Of a stretch of 64,000 nt of DNA, positions 26,223 to 35,587 are shown piece after piece. Position 1 is the stretch's first letter. The number at the start of each line of letters is the position of its first letter. The translations under genes were made by a program, and so were the position numbers. The notes below the pieces were generated by a model. That model did no database searches and had not been told where the DNA came from. It saw only the letters and a list, made by a program, of their open reading frames with translations. Source of the DNA: Motilibacter peucedani (lineage in GTDB: Bacteria; Actinomycetota; Actinomycetes; Motilibacterales; Motilibacteraceae); the NCBI RefSeq assembly GCF_003634695.1, contig NZ_RBWV01000016.1, forward strand, positions 1 to 64,000, given 5' to 3'.

Positions 26223-27626
26223 ATGGCTCTCGTCGCCGGCATCGACTCCTCCACCCAGTCCTGCAAGGTCGTCGTCCGCGACGCCGACACGGGCGAGCTG
26301 GTCCGCGAGGGCCGTGCGTCGCACCCCGACGGCACGGAGGTCGCCCCTGCCGCGTGGTGGGACGCCCTGCAGGAGGCGATCGCCCAGGCGGGCGGCCTCG
26401 ACGACGTCGAGGCCGTGGCCGTGGGCGGCCAGCAGCACGGCATGGTCTGCCTCGACGAGTCCGGCGAGGTCGTGCGCGACGCGCTGCTGTGGAACGACAC
26501 CCGGTCGGCCGGCGCGGCCACCGAGCTCATCCGCGAGCTCGGTGGCCCGTCTGCCTGGACCGACGCGGTCGGCTCGGTCCCCGTGGCCTCGCTGACCGTC
26601 ACCAAGCTGCGCTGGCTGCGCGACAACGAGCCCGAGAACGCGGCGCGCACCGCCGCGGTCTGCCTCCCGCACGACTGGCTGACCTGGCGCCTGGCGGGCT
26701 CGCCCGGGCTCGAGGCGCTCGCCACCGACCGCGGCGACGCGAGCGGCACCGGCTACTGGTCGCCCGCGACGGGCGACTACCGCCGCGACCTGCTCGAGCG
26801 GGCCCTCGGCCACGACGCCGTCCTGCCGCGCGTCCTCGGCCCGCGCGAGTCGGCCGGCACCCTCGCCGGCTCGTCCGCACTGCTGGGCGCCGGCTCCGGC
26901 GACAACGCCGCCGCGGCGCTCGGCCTCGGCGCCGCCCAGGGCGACGTCGTCGTCTCCCTCGGCACCTCCGGCGTGGCGTGCGCGATCGCCGACGCGCCGT
27001 CCGCCGACGCCAGCGGTCTGGTCGCCGGCTTCGCCGACGCCACCGGCCGCTTCCTCCCGCTCGTCTGCACCCTGAACGCCGCCCGCGTGCTCGACGGTGC
27101 CGCCCGCCTGCTCGGCGTCGACCACGCCGAGCTCTCCCGCCTCGCCCTCTCGGTGCCCGCCGGCGCCGGCGGCCTGGTCCTCGTGCCCTACCTCGAGGGC
27201 GAGCGCACGCCCGACCTGCCCAACGCGACCGGCTCGCTGCACGGGCTCACCCTCGAGACGATGACGCCGGCCTTCCTCGCCCGCGCGGCGGTCGAGGGGC
27301 TGCTCTGCGGGCTCGCCGACGGCATCGACGCGCTCACCGCGCAGGGCGCGGTCATCGAGCGGGTGCTGCTCATCGGCGGCGGCGCCAAGTCCGAGGCCGT
27401 ACGCCGTACCGCTCCCGCCGTCTTCGGCCGCCCCGTCGTGGTGCCCCCGGCCGGCGAGTACGTCGCCGACGGCGCCGCCCGTCAGGCCGTCTGGGTGCTC
27501 TCCGGCGCCGACGAGCCGCCGGTCTGGGCGCGCGAGGGCACCGAGTCCTACGACGCCGAGGCCACCCCGGCCGTCCGCGAGCGCTACGCCGAGGCCCGCG
27601 GCAAGATCCTCGACAAGGTGGGCTGA
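26223..27626 (+). CDS. xylB: Xylulokinase
   Basis: 467 residues of the FGGY kinase family: N-terminal [34 protein letters not shown], the catalytic-base region [23 protein letters not shown] and the C-terminal ATP block [13 protein letters not shown]. It phosphorylates xylulose to xylulose 5-phosphate, completing entry into the pentose phosphate pathway. Start ATG 26223 has CAGCAGGG upstream. It is transcribed with xylA; no xylose transporter lies beside them. Confidence 0.97.
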   Translation: MALVAGIDSSTQSCKVVVRDADTGELVREGRASHPDGTEVAPAAWWDALQEAIAQAGGLDDVEAVAVGGQQHGMVCLDESGEVVRDALLWNDTRSAGAATELIRELGGPSAWTDAVGSVPVASLTVTKLRWLRDNEPENAARTAAVCLPHDWLTWRLAGSPGLEALATDRGDASGTGYWSPATGDYRRDLLERALGHDAVLPRVLGPRESAGTLAGSSALLGAGSGDNAAAALGLGAAQGDVVVSLGTSGVACAIADAPSADASGLVAGFADATGRFLPLVCTLNAARVLDGAARLLGVDHAELSRLALSVPAGAGGLVLVPYLEGERTPDLPNATGSLHGLTLETMTPAFLARAAVEGLLCGLADGIDALTAQGAVIERVLLIGGGAKSEAVRRTAPAVFGRPVVVPPAGEYVADGAARQAVWVLSGADEPPVWAREGTESYDAEATPAVRERYAEARGKILDKVG

Positions 27627-27639
27627 CCCCTACCGCCAC

Positions 27640-27721
27640 CCCCCTCGGCGAGGATCATGAGGTTCTCAGGTGACACGCCCGGCGTGCCTGCTGGGAATCT
27701 CATGATCGTCGGCTGAGGGGG
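27640..27721. repeat. Large imperfect palindrome (about 80 bases)
   Basis: Outer arms CCCCCTC (27640-27646) and GAGGGGG (27715-27721), then GATCATGAG (27653-27661) and CTCATGATC (27699-27707), and an inner CACGC-CCG-GCGTG stem, fold into one long hairpin. It lies between xylB and the convergent MFS gene and includes that gene's last codons. It could be a bidirectional terminator or a REP/MITE-like element. I saw no second copy in the window. Confidence 0.7.
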
Positions 27722-28934
27722 TGGGGGGAGTGGCGAGGGCCGGGCGCTCGTCCATGGCGCGCCAGGACCGGCGCAGCGGGAGCACGCCGGTGAGCACGTA
27801 CGCAGCGCCTGCCGCCGCCATCGCGCCGTGCACGCCCAGCGTGGTGGCGAGCACCGCGCCGACGAGCCCGCCCAGCGGCATGCCGGCGAAGGCCACCGCC
27901 ACACTGACGGCCAGCACCCGGGCGCGCAGCGCCTCGGGGATCCGCTCGAACTGCACCGTCGCGAGGATCGGGTTGAGCAGCCCGGCGGCGAGCCCGCCGC
28001 AGAGGACCACGCCCACCAGCAGCGGCACCGGGGCGCCCAGCGCCGTGGCGAGGAAGCGCGGGCAGCCGGCCAGCAGCAGGCCGACCGCGAACGTCGCCCG
28101 GCGGGGGAGCCGGGGCCCGATCCGCACCATCGCCAGCGAGCTGACCGTGGCGCCGAGCGCTGCTGCGCCGAAGACCAGGCCCAGGCTGCCGGCGCCGTGG
28201 CCCTCGCTGCGCACCCACAGCGGCAGCAGGGTCGTCGCGTAGGCGGCGTCGAGCAGGTTGGTCAGCAGGAGCATCCGCGCCACGGCCAGGAGGAGCCCGT
28301 CGCGGCGCAGGAAGCGCAGTCCGTCGGCCAGCCGCTGGGCGTAGGCGCCCTCGGAGGGGGCCGGCGGCTGTGCGGGCACCAGCGCCGTGCAGGCGAGGGC
28401 GAGCACGAAGCTCGCCGCGTCGACGGCGATGACGGGGGCCGCGCCGAACGCGGCGACGAGTGCTCCGGCCAGCGGGGCGCCGACGAGCCCGGCGCCGCGC
28501 TCGACACCCTCGTAGAGCCCGGTCGCCGCCTCCATCGGAGTTCCTGCGCCCTCTGCGACCTGGGGCAGCAGCGCGAACTTGGCGGTGTCACCGGGGCCGC
28601 GGACCGCGCCGAGCAGTGCGACCAGGACGAGCAGGGTCGACAGGTGCAGCGCACCGGCGGCGTGCAGCACCGGCACCGCCGCGGCTGCTGCGGCGCTCGC
28701 GCCGTCGCACAGCAGGCTGGCGCGGCGGGCGCCGACCCGGTCGACGACCGGTGCGGCGGCGACCGAGCTGACGACGTAGGCCGCCAGCTCGGCGAAGGCC
28801 ACCAGACCCGTACGCGTCGCGCTGCCCGTCGTGACCAGCACGAACCACGGCACGGCGACGACCGACATGCGCGTGCCGGTGCTGGAGACGCCCTGCGCCA
28901 CCAGCAGGGCCGGCAGCCCGCCGCGCAGCGTCAT
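27666..28934 (-). CDS. MFS transporter
   Basis: 422 residues with about twelve membrane segments, of the MFS_3/EntS-like exporter type (LLVAQGVSSTGTRMSVVAVPWFVL, LVALLGAVRGPGDTAKFALLP). It probably exports a drug or metabolite. ATG 28934 overlaps the stop of the upstream HTH regulator (ATGA), so that regulator very likely controls it. The last 15 codons run into the 80-base palindrome. Confidence 0.88.
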   Translation of the reverse strand: MTLRGGLPALLVAQGVSSTGTRMSVVAVPWFVLVTTGSATRTGLVAFAELAAYVVSSVAAAPVVDRVGARRASLLCDGASAAAAAAVPVLHAAGALHLSTLLVLVALLGAVRGPGDTAKFALLPQVAEGAGTPMEAATGLYEGVERGAGLVGAPLAGALVAAFGAAPVIAVDAASFVLALACTALVPAQPPAPSEGAYAQRLADGLRFLRRDGLLLAVARMLLLTNLLDAAYATTLLPLWVRSEGHGAGSLGLVFGAAALGATVSSLAMVRIGPRLPRRATFAVGLLLAGCPRFLATALGAPVPLLVGVVLCGGLAAGLLNPILATVQFERIPEALRARVLAVSVAVAFAGMPLGGLVGAVLATTLGVHGAMAAAGAAYVLTGVLPLRRSWRAMDERPALATPPTPSADDHEIPSRHAGRVT

Positions 28935-29539
28935 CGCGGGTCCGAGTGGCGTGGCGCCGGCTCGGGGAGCAGCTGCCACTGGAAGCCGACGCGCTCCTCG
29001 CCGGGGGCCAGCGGGCGGTCCGGGTCGTGTCGCTGGAACTCGGCGAGCAGGGCGTCGACGCGGTCGAGGAGCTCCTGCGCGCGCGCGGGGGTCAGGTCGA
29101 GCGTGGTGTCGGAGAGGGACCCGACGTCGAGCCACTCGGCCGGCGCGGTGTCCATGGCCGCGACCCAGCTCTGCATGCGTGCGGCCTGCGCAGCGGCGAC
29201 CACGCCCACGAAGTCGATGGCCGCCACGCGACCCGCGGGCTCGGCCGGGATGCCGTCGAGCCGGGTGCCGCGGTGGGCGGCGCGCCACCAGCGCTCACGT
29301 CCGTGCTTGTCGGCTGGCCCCTCGTCCTCGGTGATGAAGCCGTAGGTCGCGAGCGTGCGCAGGTGGAAGCTCGCCGACGCGCTCGAGACGCCCACGCGCT
29401 CGGCCAGCCTGGTCGCGGTCGAAGGGCCCTCGCGGCGCAGCAGTGCCAGCAGGCGCATGCGCAGCGGGTGCGCGATGCCGCGCAGGGTGCGGGCGTCGAG
29501 GACGAGCTCGTCTGCTGGGCGGCCGGGCTGGTCGGGCAT
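28931..29539 (-). CDS. ArsR-like winged-helix regulator
   Basis: 202 residues. An N-terminal ArsR/HTH_20 domain (RTLRGIAHPLRMRLLALLRREG, ATRLAERVGVSSASASFHLRTL) is followed by an uncharacterised helical C-terminal half. No CxC metal site of classical ArsR is visible, so a small-molecule ligand is more likely. The start chosen is ATG 29539, because the domain begins shortly after; an open frame extends upstream but has no support. It is coupled to the MFS gene. Confidence 0.85.
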   Translation of the reverse strand: MPDQPGRPADELVLDARTLRGIAHPLRMRLLALLRREGPSTATRLAERVGVSSASASFHLRTLATYGFITEDEGPADKHGRERWWRAAHRGTRLDGIPAEPAGRVAAIDFVGVVAAAQAARMQSWVAAMDTAPAEWLDVGSLSDTTLDLTPARAQELLDRVDALLAEFQRHDPDRPLAPGEERVGFQWQLLPEPAPRHSDPR

Positions 29540-29552
29540 GGATGCAACGTAC

Positions 29553-29564
29553 CCTTTGCAAAGG
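29553..29564. promoter_or_regulatory. Perfect 12-bp palindrome CCTTTGCAAAGG
   Basis: It lies 14 bases before the start of the ArsR-like gene, an AT-rich island in GC-rich DNA. A likely autoregulatory operator for the HTH/MFS operon. Confidence 0.55.
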
Positions 29565-29635
29565 ACTCGTGGCAAGAGGGGCTCAGCCCACAAGGACCAA
29601 GGGTTCCCGAACACCGTTGCATCGACAGCACATCG

Positions 29636-29645
29636 CGATATATCG
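29636..29645. promoter_or_regulatory. CGATATATCG palindrome, candidate PadR operator
   Basis: It lies 34 bases before the PadR start, in the context CGCGATATATCGTTAGCG. ATATATCG-type palindromes are typical in front of actinobacterial PadR genes. Confidence 0.6.
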
Positions 29646-29679
29646 TTAGCGTCCCCTTTGATACTCCGAGGAGGAGAGC

Positions 29680-30417
29680 GTGCGACACCCCACCCCCTAC
29701 AACCCCTTCAGCTGGCCGCCCGACGACAGCGGCGAGGGCCGCGGCCGGCGAGGCCGTCGGCACCACCACCCCGAGGCCCGTGGCGGCGACGAGCGCGGTG
29801 GCCCCGACGCCCGCCACTCCGGCGGACGCGACGCCGGTCATGACGAACGCCCGCACGGCCGCCCCTTCGGGGCGCCCGAAGGCCTCGGTCCCGGCTTCCC
29901 CGGCCTGCCCTTCGGCGGCCGGCGCGGCGAGGGCCGTCGGGGAGGGCGCGGCCGCGGACGCGGTCGGGCCCAGCGCGGCGACGTGCGCACGGCCACCCTG
30001 CTGCTGCTCGCCGAGGAGCCGATGCACGGCTACCAGCTGATGCAGGCGATGGACGAGCGCACCGGCGGCGCCTGGCGCCCGAGCCCCGGGGCGATCTACC
30101 CGACGATCAACCAGCTCGAGGACGAGGGCCTGGTCACGACGGCGGCCGAGGGCGGACGCAAGCTCGTGACCCTCACCGAGGCCGGCCGCGCCCACGTCGA
30201 GCAGCAGCGCACGGTGTGGGGCGACCCCTTCGCCGCCCTGACCGCCGACGAGGCCGACGGACCTGACCTGCGCGGTCCGCTCGGCGAGGTCGCGGTGGCC
30301 GCTCGGCAGATCTCCCACCACGGCAGCCCCGCTCAGGCCGAAGCAGCGGCCAGGGTGCTCGCCGAGGCACGGCGCTCGCTCTACCTGATCCTGGCCGAGC
30401 ACCCGTCGGCGCCATAG
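29680..30417 (+). CDS. PadR-family regulator with long Gly/Arg/His-rich N-terminus
   Basis: 245 residues. The first 100 are a low-complexity stretch rich in Gly, Arg, His and Asp. The PadR winged helix follows (about 105-180; TATLLLLAEEPMHGYQLMQAM, GAIYPTINQLEDEGLV) and then a short helical tail. PadR proteins repress exporters or stress genes. No obvious target lies adjacent other than itself. GTG 29680 has GAGGAGAG upstream. The His-rich tail could bind metal, which is inference. Confidence 0.9.
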   Translation: MRHPTPYNPFSWPPDDSGEGRGRRGRRHHHPEARGGDERGGPDARHSGGRDAGHDERPHGRPFGAPEGLGPGFPGLPFGGRRGEGRRGGRGRGRGRAQRGDVRTATLLLLAEEPMHGYQLMQAMDERTGGAWRPSPGAIYPTINQLEDEGLVTTAAEGGRKLVTLTEAGRAHVEQQRTVWGDPFAALTADEADGPDLRGPLGEVAVAARQISHHGSPAQAEAAARVLAEARRSLYLILAEHPSAP

Positions 30418-30430
30418 GCCTGAGCGCCGG

Positions 30431-31087
30431 TCACGCGACGGCAGCGCCGACCAGAACCCAGGCCACCAGCAGCGGAGCTGCGGTCGGCAGGTCGGCCACC
30501 ACCCGGGCGGCACCCGCCGCGAGCAGGGCGGCCGGCGGGTGGGTGGTCGCGACGCCGAGGACTGCCATGCCTGCCGCCCGCCCCGCGGTGACCCCGGCGG
30601 GGGCGTCCTCCACGACGACGCACGACTCCGGCGGCACGTCGAGCTCGCGCGCCGCGAGCAGGTAGCCCTGCGGGTCGGGCTTGCCGCGCTCCACGCGGTG
30701 GGCGTCGACCACGACGCCCGGAGCGGGTACGCCTGCGGCCGCGAAGCTCGCGCGCACCAGCTCGTCGACGCCGGAGGTCACCACGGCCCAGGACCCGGCC
30801 GGCAGCGCCGAGAGCAGCGACGCCGCACCGGGGTAGGCCGGCATCGTGGGCGCCTGCTCGGCGAGGTAGCCCTGCAGCCGGTCGAGCTCGGCAGCCGCGT
30901 CGAGGTGAGGAGCCACCGTGGTGATGGTGTCGAGCCCGCGCCGGCCGTGCGTCTCGCTCCACACAGCCGCGGGGTCGAGCCCGTGGTCGCCGGCCCAGCG
31001 GTCCCACACCGCGCGGTAGACCGCGTAGGAGTCGAGCAGCACCCCGTCGACGTCGAAGAGCACGGCCCGGCGCGCCGGCCCGGTCAC
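30431..31087 (-). CDS. HAD-superfamily sugar phosphatase
   Basis: 218 residues, subfamily IA. The nucleophile motif is FDVDGVLLDS, motif II is VVTSGVDE, the lysine block is RGKPDPQGYLLAARELD and the acidic motif is VVVEDAPAGVTAGRAAGM. It resembles glycerol-3-phosphate or hexose-phosphate phosphatases (YfbT-like) or beta-phosphoglucomutase. GTG 31087 overlaps the stop of the RecQ-like gene (GTGA). Confidence 0.88.
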   Translation of the reverse strand: MTGPARRAVLFDVDGVLLDSYAVYRAVWDRWAGDHGLDPAAVWSETHGRRGLDTITTVAPHLDAAAELDRLQGYLAEQAPTMPAYPGAASLLSALPAGSWAVVTSGVDELVRASFAAAGVPAPGVVVDAHRVERGKPDPQGYLLAARELDVPPESCVVVEDAPAGVTAGRAAGMAVLGVATTHPPAALLAAGAARVVADLPTAAPLLVAWVLVGAAVA

Positions 31088-33219
31088 GGGCGCTGGTGCA
31101 GCACGAGGGGGAGCACGGGCCCGCTGCCGGCCTCGCGCAGCAGGGCCGCTGCGACGGTCGCCGTCCAGCCCGAGACCAGCACGTCGTCGACGAGCAGGAG
31201 CGGGCCGTCGGGGACGGCGGCACCGGGGCGTACGCGCAGGGTCTCGAGCAGCGCCGCCGCACGCACGCCGGACGCGACCTCGCGCGGCGGAGGCGGGCCG
31301 GTCACCTCGAGCAGGTCGGTGACCAGCGGCAGGCGGCCGACCTGGGCGACGTAGGCCCCGGTCGAGCCGACCAGCTGCGGGTGGCTCCGCGAGGGCACGA
31401 CCACCACGCAGCTCGGGCGGGCGACCCAGCTGGTGCGCCAGCGGGAGAGCACCTGCACCAGCGCCGCGCCCAGCTCGTCGGGCAGCTCGCGGTCGGTGCC
31501 GGCCAGCGGTGCGAGGGCGTCGACCCACGCAGGGTCGTCGGCGAAGGCGAGCGCGCGGCCGGGCTCGGCCTGGGACGAGGCGGGGATGCGGCCGCGACGT
31601 GCCGCCGGGCCCGAGCCGCTGCCGCCGGTGGGCCACATCTTGCGCGGCTCGAGCACGACGTCGCGCCCGCGCAGCGAGTCGCGGGCGGCGACCACCCGCT
31701 CCGGCGGCACGGCGGTGCCGGGCGCCGGCAGCCGCCCGGTGCAGACCGAGCACCGGCCGCACGGCTCGGGGTCGGGGTCGTCGAGCGCCCGCTGGAGGAA
31801 GGCCATCAGGCAGCCCTCGCCAGCGGCGTAGCGGCGCATGATGTCGGCCTCGTCGGCCCGCGCGCGGCGCAGCCGGGCGAAGCGCTCGTCGTCGAAGGTC
31901 CAGCCCGTGCCGGTCGAGCGCCACCCGCTGCCCTCGCGGTCGACCGCACCGTCGACCGCGAGCAGCTTGAGCAGCGCCTCCAGCCGGCCGCGGCGGACCC
32001 CGGTCGCCGCCTCGAGCGCGGGGACGCTGCGCGGCTCCGGCGAGGAGTCGAGCTCGGCGAGCACCCGGGCCGCCGAGTCGGGGTCGGGGATCGTGGCGGT
32101 GGCGAAGTGCTCCCAGATGCGCGGGTCGGACTCGGCCGCCGGCAGCAGCACCGCGGTCGCCGAGTCGATGCCGCGCCCGGCGCGGCCGACCTGCTGGTAG
32201 TAGTCGACCGGGCTCGCCGGCGAGCCGACGTGGACCACGAAGGCGAGGTCGGGCTTGTCGAAGCCCATGCCGAGCGCGGAGGTGGCCACCACCGCCTTCA
32301 CCTCGTTGGCGCGCAAGGCGTCCTCGACCCGCAGGCGCTCGCCCGGCTCGAGCTTGGAGGAGTAGGCCACCGCCGAGATGCCCTGCTCCCGCAGGTAGCC
32401 CGCCAGCCGGTCGGTCTCGGCCACGGTGAGGGTGTAGACGATGCCCGAGCCGGCGAGCCCGGTGAGCGCCTCGGCCACCCACGCGTACCTCTCGAGCGGG
32501 CCGAGGCCCGGCACGACCGCGAGCGTGAGCGACCCGCGGGCGAGCGCACCGCGCACGGTCACCGTCTGCTCGCCGAGCTGCGCGGCGACGTCGCTGGTGA
32601 CGCGGGCGTTCGCAGTCGCGGTGGTCGCCAGCACCGGCACGTCGCCGAGCCCGGACAGCAGGTCGCGGCTCAGCCGCAGGTAGTCGGGGCGGAAGTCGTG
32701 GCCCCAGCTCGAGAGGCAGTGCGCCTCGTCGACGACGACCAGGCCGACGCGGCGCAGCAGCCCGGGCAGCACCGAGCGGGCGAAGCGCGGGTTGGCCAGC
32801 CGCTCGGGCGAGAGCAGGAGCAGGTCGACCTCGTCGCGCTCGAGCGCGGCCTCGACCGACGGCCAGTCGTCGACGTTGCCGGAGTGCAGCGCGTCGGCGC
32901 GCACGCCCGCACGCACCGCGGACGCGACCTGGTCGCGCATGAGCGAGAGCAGCGGGCAGACCACGAGCGTCAGCCCGCCGCCTGCGGCCCGGGTCGCCGC
33001 CGTGGCCATGAGGTAGACCGCCGACTTGCCCCAGCCGGTCGCCTGCACCACCAGCGCCCGGCGGCCCTCGACGACGAGCGCGTGCGCGGCCGCCACCTGG
33101 TCGGGGCGCGGCACGGCCGCCGGGCCGGCGAGCCGGTGGACGACGTCGTCGGCCGCGGCGGTCAGCGACTCGTCGGTCACAGGCGTGAAGGGCACGAGCG
33201 CCACTCTGCCGCACGCCAC
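31084..33219 (-). CDS. RecQ-family helicase with C-terminal phosphoribosyltransferase-like domain
   Basis: 711 residues. The helicase core has Walker A ATGWGKS, the DEAH block VVVDEAHCLSSWGHDFRPDYL, LATTATAN and motif VI QQVGRAGRG. A Zn-binding segment shows CGRCSVC. After the RQC/WH-like region, the last 200 residues form a different domain ending in LLLVDDVLVSGWTATVAAALL, the PRPP loop of type I phosphoribosyltransferases. The helicase unwinds DNA in repair. What the PRTase-like part does is unknown; it may bind a nucleotide. The GTG start at 33219 is the longest; other starts exist nearby. Confidence 0.9.
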   Translation of the reverse strand: MACGRVALVPFTPVTDESLTAAADDVVHRLAGPAAVPRPDQVAAAHALVVEGRRALVVQATGWGKSAVYLMATAATRAAGGGLTLVVCPLLSLMRDQVASAVRAGVRADALHSGNVDDWPSVEAALERDEVDLLLLSPERLANPRFARSVLPGLLRRVGLVVVDEAHCLSSWGHDFRPDYLRLSRDLLSGLGDVPVLATTATANARVTSDVAAQLGEQTVTVRGALARGSLTLAVVPGLGPLERYAWVAEALTGLAGSGIVYTLTVAETDRLAGYLREQGISAVAYSSKLEPGERLRVEDALRANEVKAVVATSALGMGFDKPDLAFVVHVGSPASPVDYYQQVGRAGRGIDSATAVLLPAAESDPRIWEHFATATIPDPDSAARVLAELDSSPEPRSVPALEAATGVRRGRLEALLKLLAVDGAVDREGSGWRSTGTGWTFDDERFARLRRARADEADIMRRYAAGEGCLMAFLQRALDDPDPEPCGRCSVCTGRLPAPGTAVPPERVVAARDSLRGRDVVLEPRKMWPTGGSGSGPAARRGRIPASSQAEPGRALAFADDPAWVDALAPLAGTDRELPDELGAALVQVLSRWRTSWVARPSCVVVVPSRSHPQLVGSTGAYVAQVGRLPLVTDLLEVTGPPPPREVASGVRAAALLETLRVRPGAAVPDGPLLLVDDVLVSGWTATVAAALLREAGSGPVLPLVLHQRP

Positions 33220-33265
33220 CGACGTCCCGACCGCCGCGGGCCCCGGCCTGTGGACGAGCGGGAGG

Positions 33266-34144
33266 TCAGCGCCCGCCGCGCGACTGCGGGACGCGGCTCA
33301 GGTCGCTGGCCAGCACCGTGGCCGCGAGCGCCTTGACCGAGGACTTGGCCTCGGAGCGCGGGTTGCTCATCAGCACCAGGTCGACCGAGCCGAGCTCGGG
33401 CAGCCCGTGCTCGGGGCCGAGCGCGACCAGGTTCGCGGGCATGAGGCTCTTGGCGATGCTCGAGACGCCGATGCCGGCCGACACCGCGGCGATGAGGCCG
33501 TTGACCCCGCGGCAGATGCACACGTTGCGCCACGGCCGGGCCGCCCGCTCGAGCGCCTTCTGCATCTGGGTCCGGCTGATGCTCGGGTTGGGGTAGACCA
33601 CCAGCGGCACCGGCTTCGCCGGGTCGAGCGAGGTGCCCGGCGTGCCCACCCAGACCAGCCGCTCGCGGCTCAGCAGCGTGCCGCGCTGGTCGTCGTCGAC
33701 CCGCTTGCCGAGGAAGAGGTCGAGCCGGTCGTTCTCGAGCCGGCGGTGCAGCGTGCCGCTCTGGTCGACCGTGAGCTCGAGCTCCACGAGCGGGTGGTCG
33801 CGGCCGAAGTCGTACAGGATCTGCGGCAGCCCGGTGAGCGCGAGGTCGTCGGACATGCCCAGCCGCACGCGTCCGGTGGGGCGCTCGGAGGAGAAGTAGG
33901 CCGAGGCCTGCTCGTGCGCCCGCAGGATCGAGCGCGCGAAGCCGATCATGGCCTCGCCGTCGGGCGTCAGCGACACCGAGTGCGTGTCGCGGTGCACCAG
34001 CTGGCGGCCCGCGGCGGTCTCGAGCTTGCGCACGTGCTGGCTCACCGTCGGCTGCCCGATGCCGCGCGTGCGCGCCGCCTGGGTGAAGCTGCGCGTCTGG
34101 GCGACCGCGAGGAACGTCTCCAGCTGGCTCGGCTCGAACAGCAT
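33266..34144 (-). CDS. LysR-type transcriptional regulator
   Basis: 292 residues: winged HTH (LETFLAVAQTRSFTQAARTRG, PTVSQHVRKLE) and a LysR substrate-binding domain (LRLGMSD-like block near residue 95, GVNGLIAAVSAGIGVSSIA). It is divergent from an MFS exporter gene with about 105 bases between, a common regulator/target arrangement. A TGATCGC sequence occurs twice in that gap and may be part of the site. Confidence 0.92.
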   Translation of the reverse strand: MLFEPSQLETFLAVAQTRSFTQAARTRGIGQPTVSQHVRKLETAAGRQLVHRDTHSVSLTPDGEAMIGFARSILRAHEQASAYFSSERPTGRVRLGMSDDLALTGLPQILYDFGRDHPLVELELTVDQSGTLHRRLENDRLDLFLGKRVDDDQRGTLLSRERLVWVGTPGTSLDPAKPVPLVVYPNPSISRTQMQKALERAARPWRNVCICRGVNGLIAAVSAGIGVSSIAKSLMPANLVALGPEHGLPELGSVDLVLMSNPRSEAKSSVKALAATVLASDLSRVPQSRGGR

Positions 34145-34249
34145 GGCTATCTCGATCCCTGATCGCAGTAAGTCGCTTGATCGCTCTTCCGTATGAGCGG
34201 CTCGTGCCGAAGTCTAGGAGGACAGTGCAGAGCTAGGAGAGGTTTCCCC

Positions 34250-35575
34250 GTGAGCCCGGCGGCCACAGCCACCACCGCAGACCCGACCGACACGTACGAC
34301 GCCGCGACCGACACTCCCACCGACGTCCACCCCGCGGAGCCCGCCACCCGCCGCTCGGCCATCCGCGACGCGCTCGCGCAGCGCAACTACCGCATCTACG
34401 TCATGGGCCAGGCCGTGTCGAACACCGGCAACTGGTTCCAGAGCATCGCGCTCGACTGGCTGGTCCTCCAGCTCACGCACAGCTCGGCCGCGGTCGGCGT
34501 GACGATGGCGCTGCAGTTCCTGCCGATGCTGCTGTTCGGGATGTACGGCGGGGTGCTCGCCGACCGCTACCCGCGCCGCCGCATCCTCATCGCCACCCAG
34601 TCGACGGCCGGCGTGCTCACCGCCTGCCTCGCCGCGCTGACGCTCACCGGCCGCGAGACGGTGTGGGAGATCTGGGCGATCGCGCTGCTCGGCGGCATCG
34701 TCTTCATGGTCGACAACCCGACCCGCCAGGCGTTCCTGCACGACCTGGTCGACTCCGAGCACATCTCGAGCGTCGTCGCTCTCAACGGCGCGGTGTTCCA
34801 CTCCACCCGGCTGGTGGGCCCGGCCCTCGCCGGCGTGCTCATCGGCGCCCTCGGCTGCGGCTGGGCCTTCGTCATCAACGCGCTGTGCTTCCTCGGCCCG
34901 CTCGTCTCGCTGTTCACGCTGTCGGTGGGCAACACCGTGCGCACCGCTGGTGCGAGCCGCGGCAAGGGCGAGATCCGCGCGGCACTGCGCTACGTGCGCC
35001 GTCACCGCGACATCGCCGCGACCATCGCGCTGGTCGGCGTGGTGGGCACCTTCGGACTGAACTTCCCGGTGGTGCTGACCGGCATGGCGCAGGACGTCTT
35101 CCACGGCAACGCGACCTACTACGGCTTCTTCAACGTCATGCTCGCCGTCGGCTCGGTGACCGGCGCCCTGCTCTCCGCGGGCCGGCCGAAGACGCCGCTG
35201 CGCGGGCTGGCCCTGGGTGCGGTCGGCTTCGGCGCGGCCCAGGCGCTCGCGGCGCTCATGCCCGGCGTCGCCGTCTTCGCCGTGGTGCTCGTCGCCATGG
35301 GCGGCTTCAACCTCGCCTTCCAGGCTCTCGCGAACTCCTCGGTGCAGCTCTCCAGCGACCCGGCGCTGCGCGGCCGCGTCATGAGCCTCTACATGCTCGT
35401 CTTCGTCGGCGGCACGCCCATCGGCGCGCCCATCGTCGGCGCAGTCACCGCCCACGAGGGCGCGCGCGCCGGCATGCTCTTCTGCGGCGCCGTGCCCATG
35501 CTGGCTGCGCTGTGCCTGCTCGGTGCGCTCGCCGTACGCGACGGTGCAGGCCTGCGCCGCGCCTGCACCGCCTGA
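34250..35575 (+). CDS. MFS exporter (EntS-like, MFS_3)
   Basis: 441 residues with twelve predicted membrane helices after a polar 40-residue N-terminus: QAVSNTGNWFQSIALDWLVLQL, GGVLADRYPRRRIL, VMSLYMLVFVGGTPIG. The MFS_3 group exports siderophores and drugs. GTG 34250 was chosen because AGGAGAGG precedes it by eight bases; a more upstream ATG gives 19 extra residues without support. Expression is probably controlled by the divergent LysR gene. Confidence 0.9.
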   Translation: MSPAATATTADPTDTYDAATDTPTDVHPAEPATRRSAIRDALAQRNYRIYVMGQAVSNTGNWFQSIALDWLVLQLTHSSAAVGVTMALQFLPMLLFGMYGGVLADRYPRRRILIATQSTAGVLTACLAALTLTGRETVWEIWAIALLGGIVFMVDNPTRQAFLHDLVDSEHISSVVALNGAVFHSTRLVGPALAGVLIGALGCGWAFVINALCFLGPLVSLFTLSVGNTVRTAGASRGKGEIRAALRYVRRHRDIAATIALVGVVGTFGLNFPVVLTGMAQDVFHGNATYYGFFNVMLAVGSVTGALLSAGRPKTPLRGLALGAVGFGAAQALAALMPGVAVFAVVLVAMGGFNLAFQALANSSVQLSSDPALRGRVMSLYMLVFVGGTPIGAPIVGAVTAHEGARAGMLFCGAVPMLAALCLLGALAVRDGAGLRRACTA

Positions 35576-35587
35576 CGGCTCGGGGAG

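Noticed and set aside
27269-29288. Extensions of the MFS and ROK genes to far-upstream starts
   Set aside because: The extra residues lack family similarity and cross neighbouring genes. ATGA overlaps and domain starts favour the shorter models.
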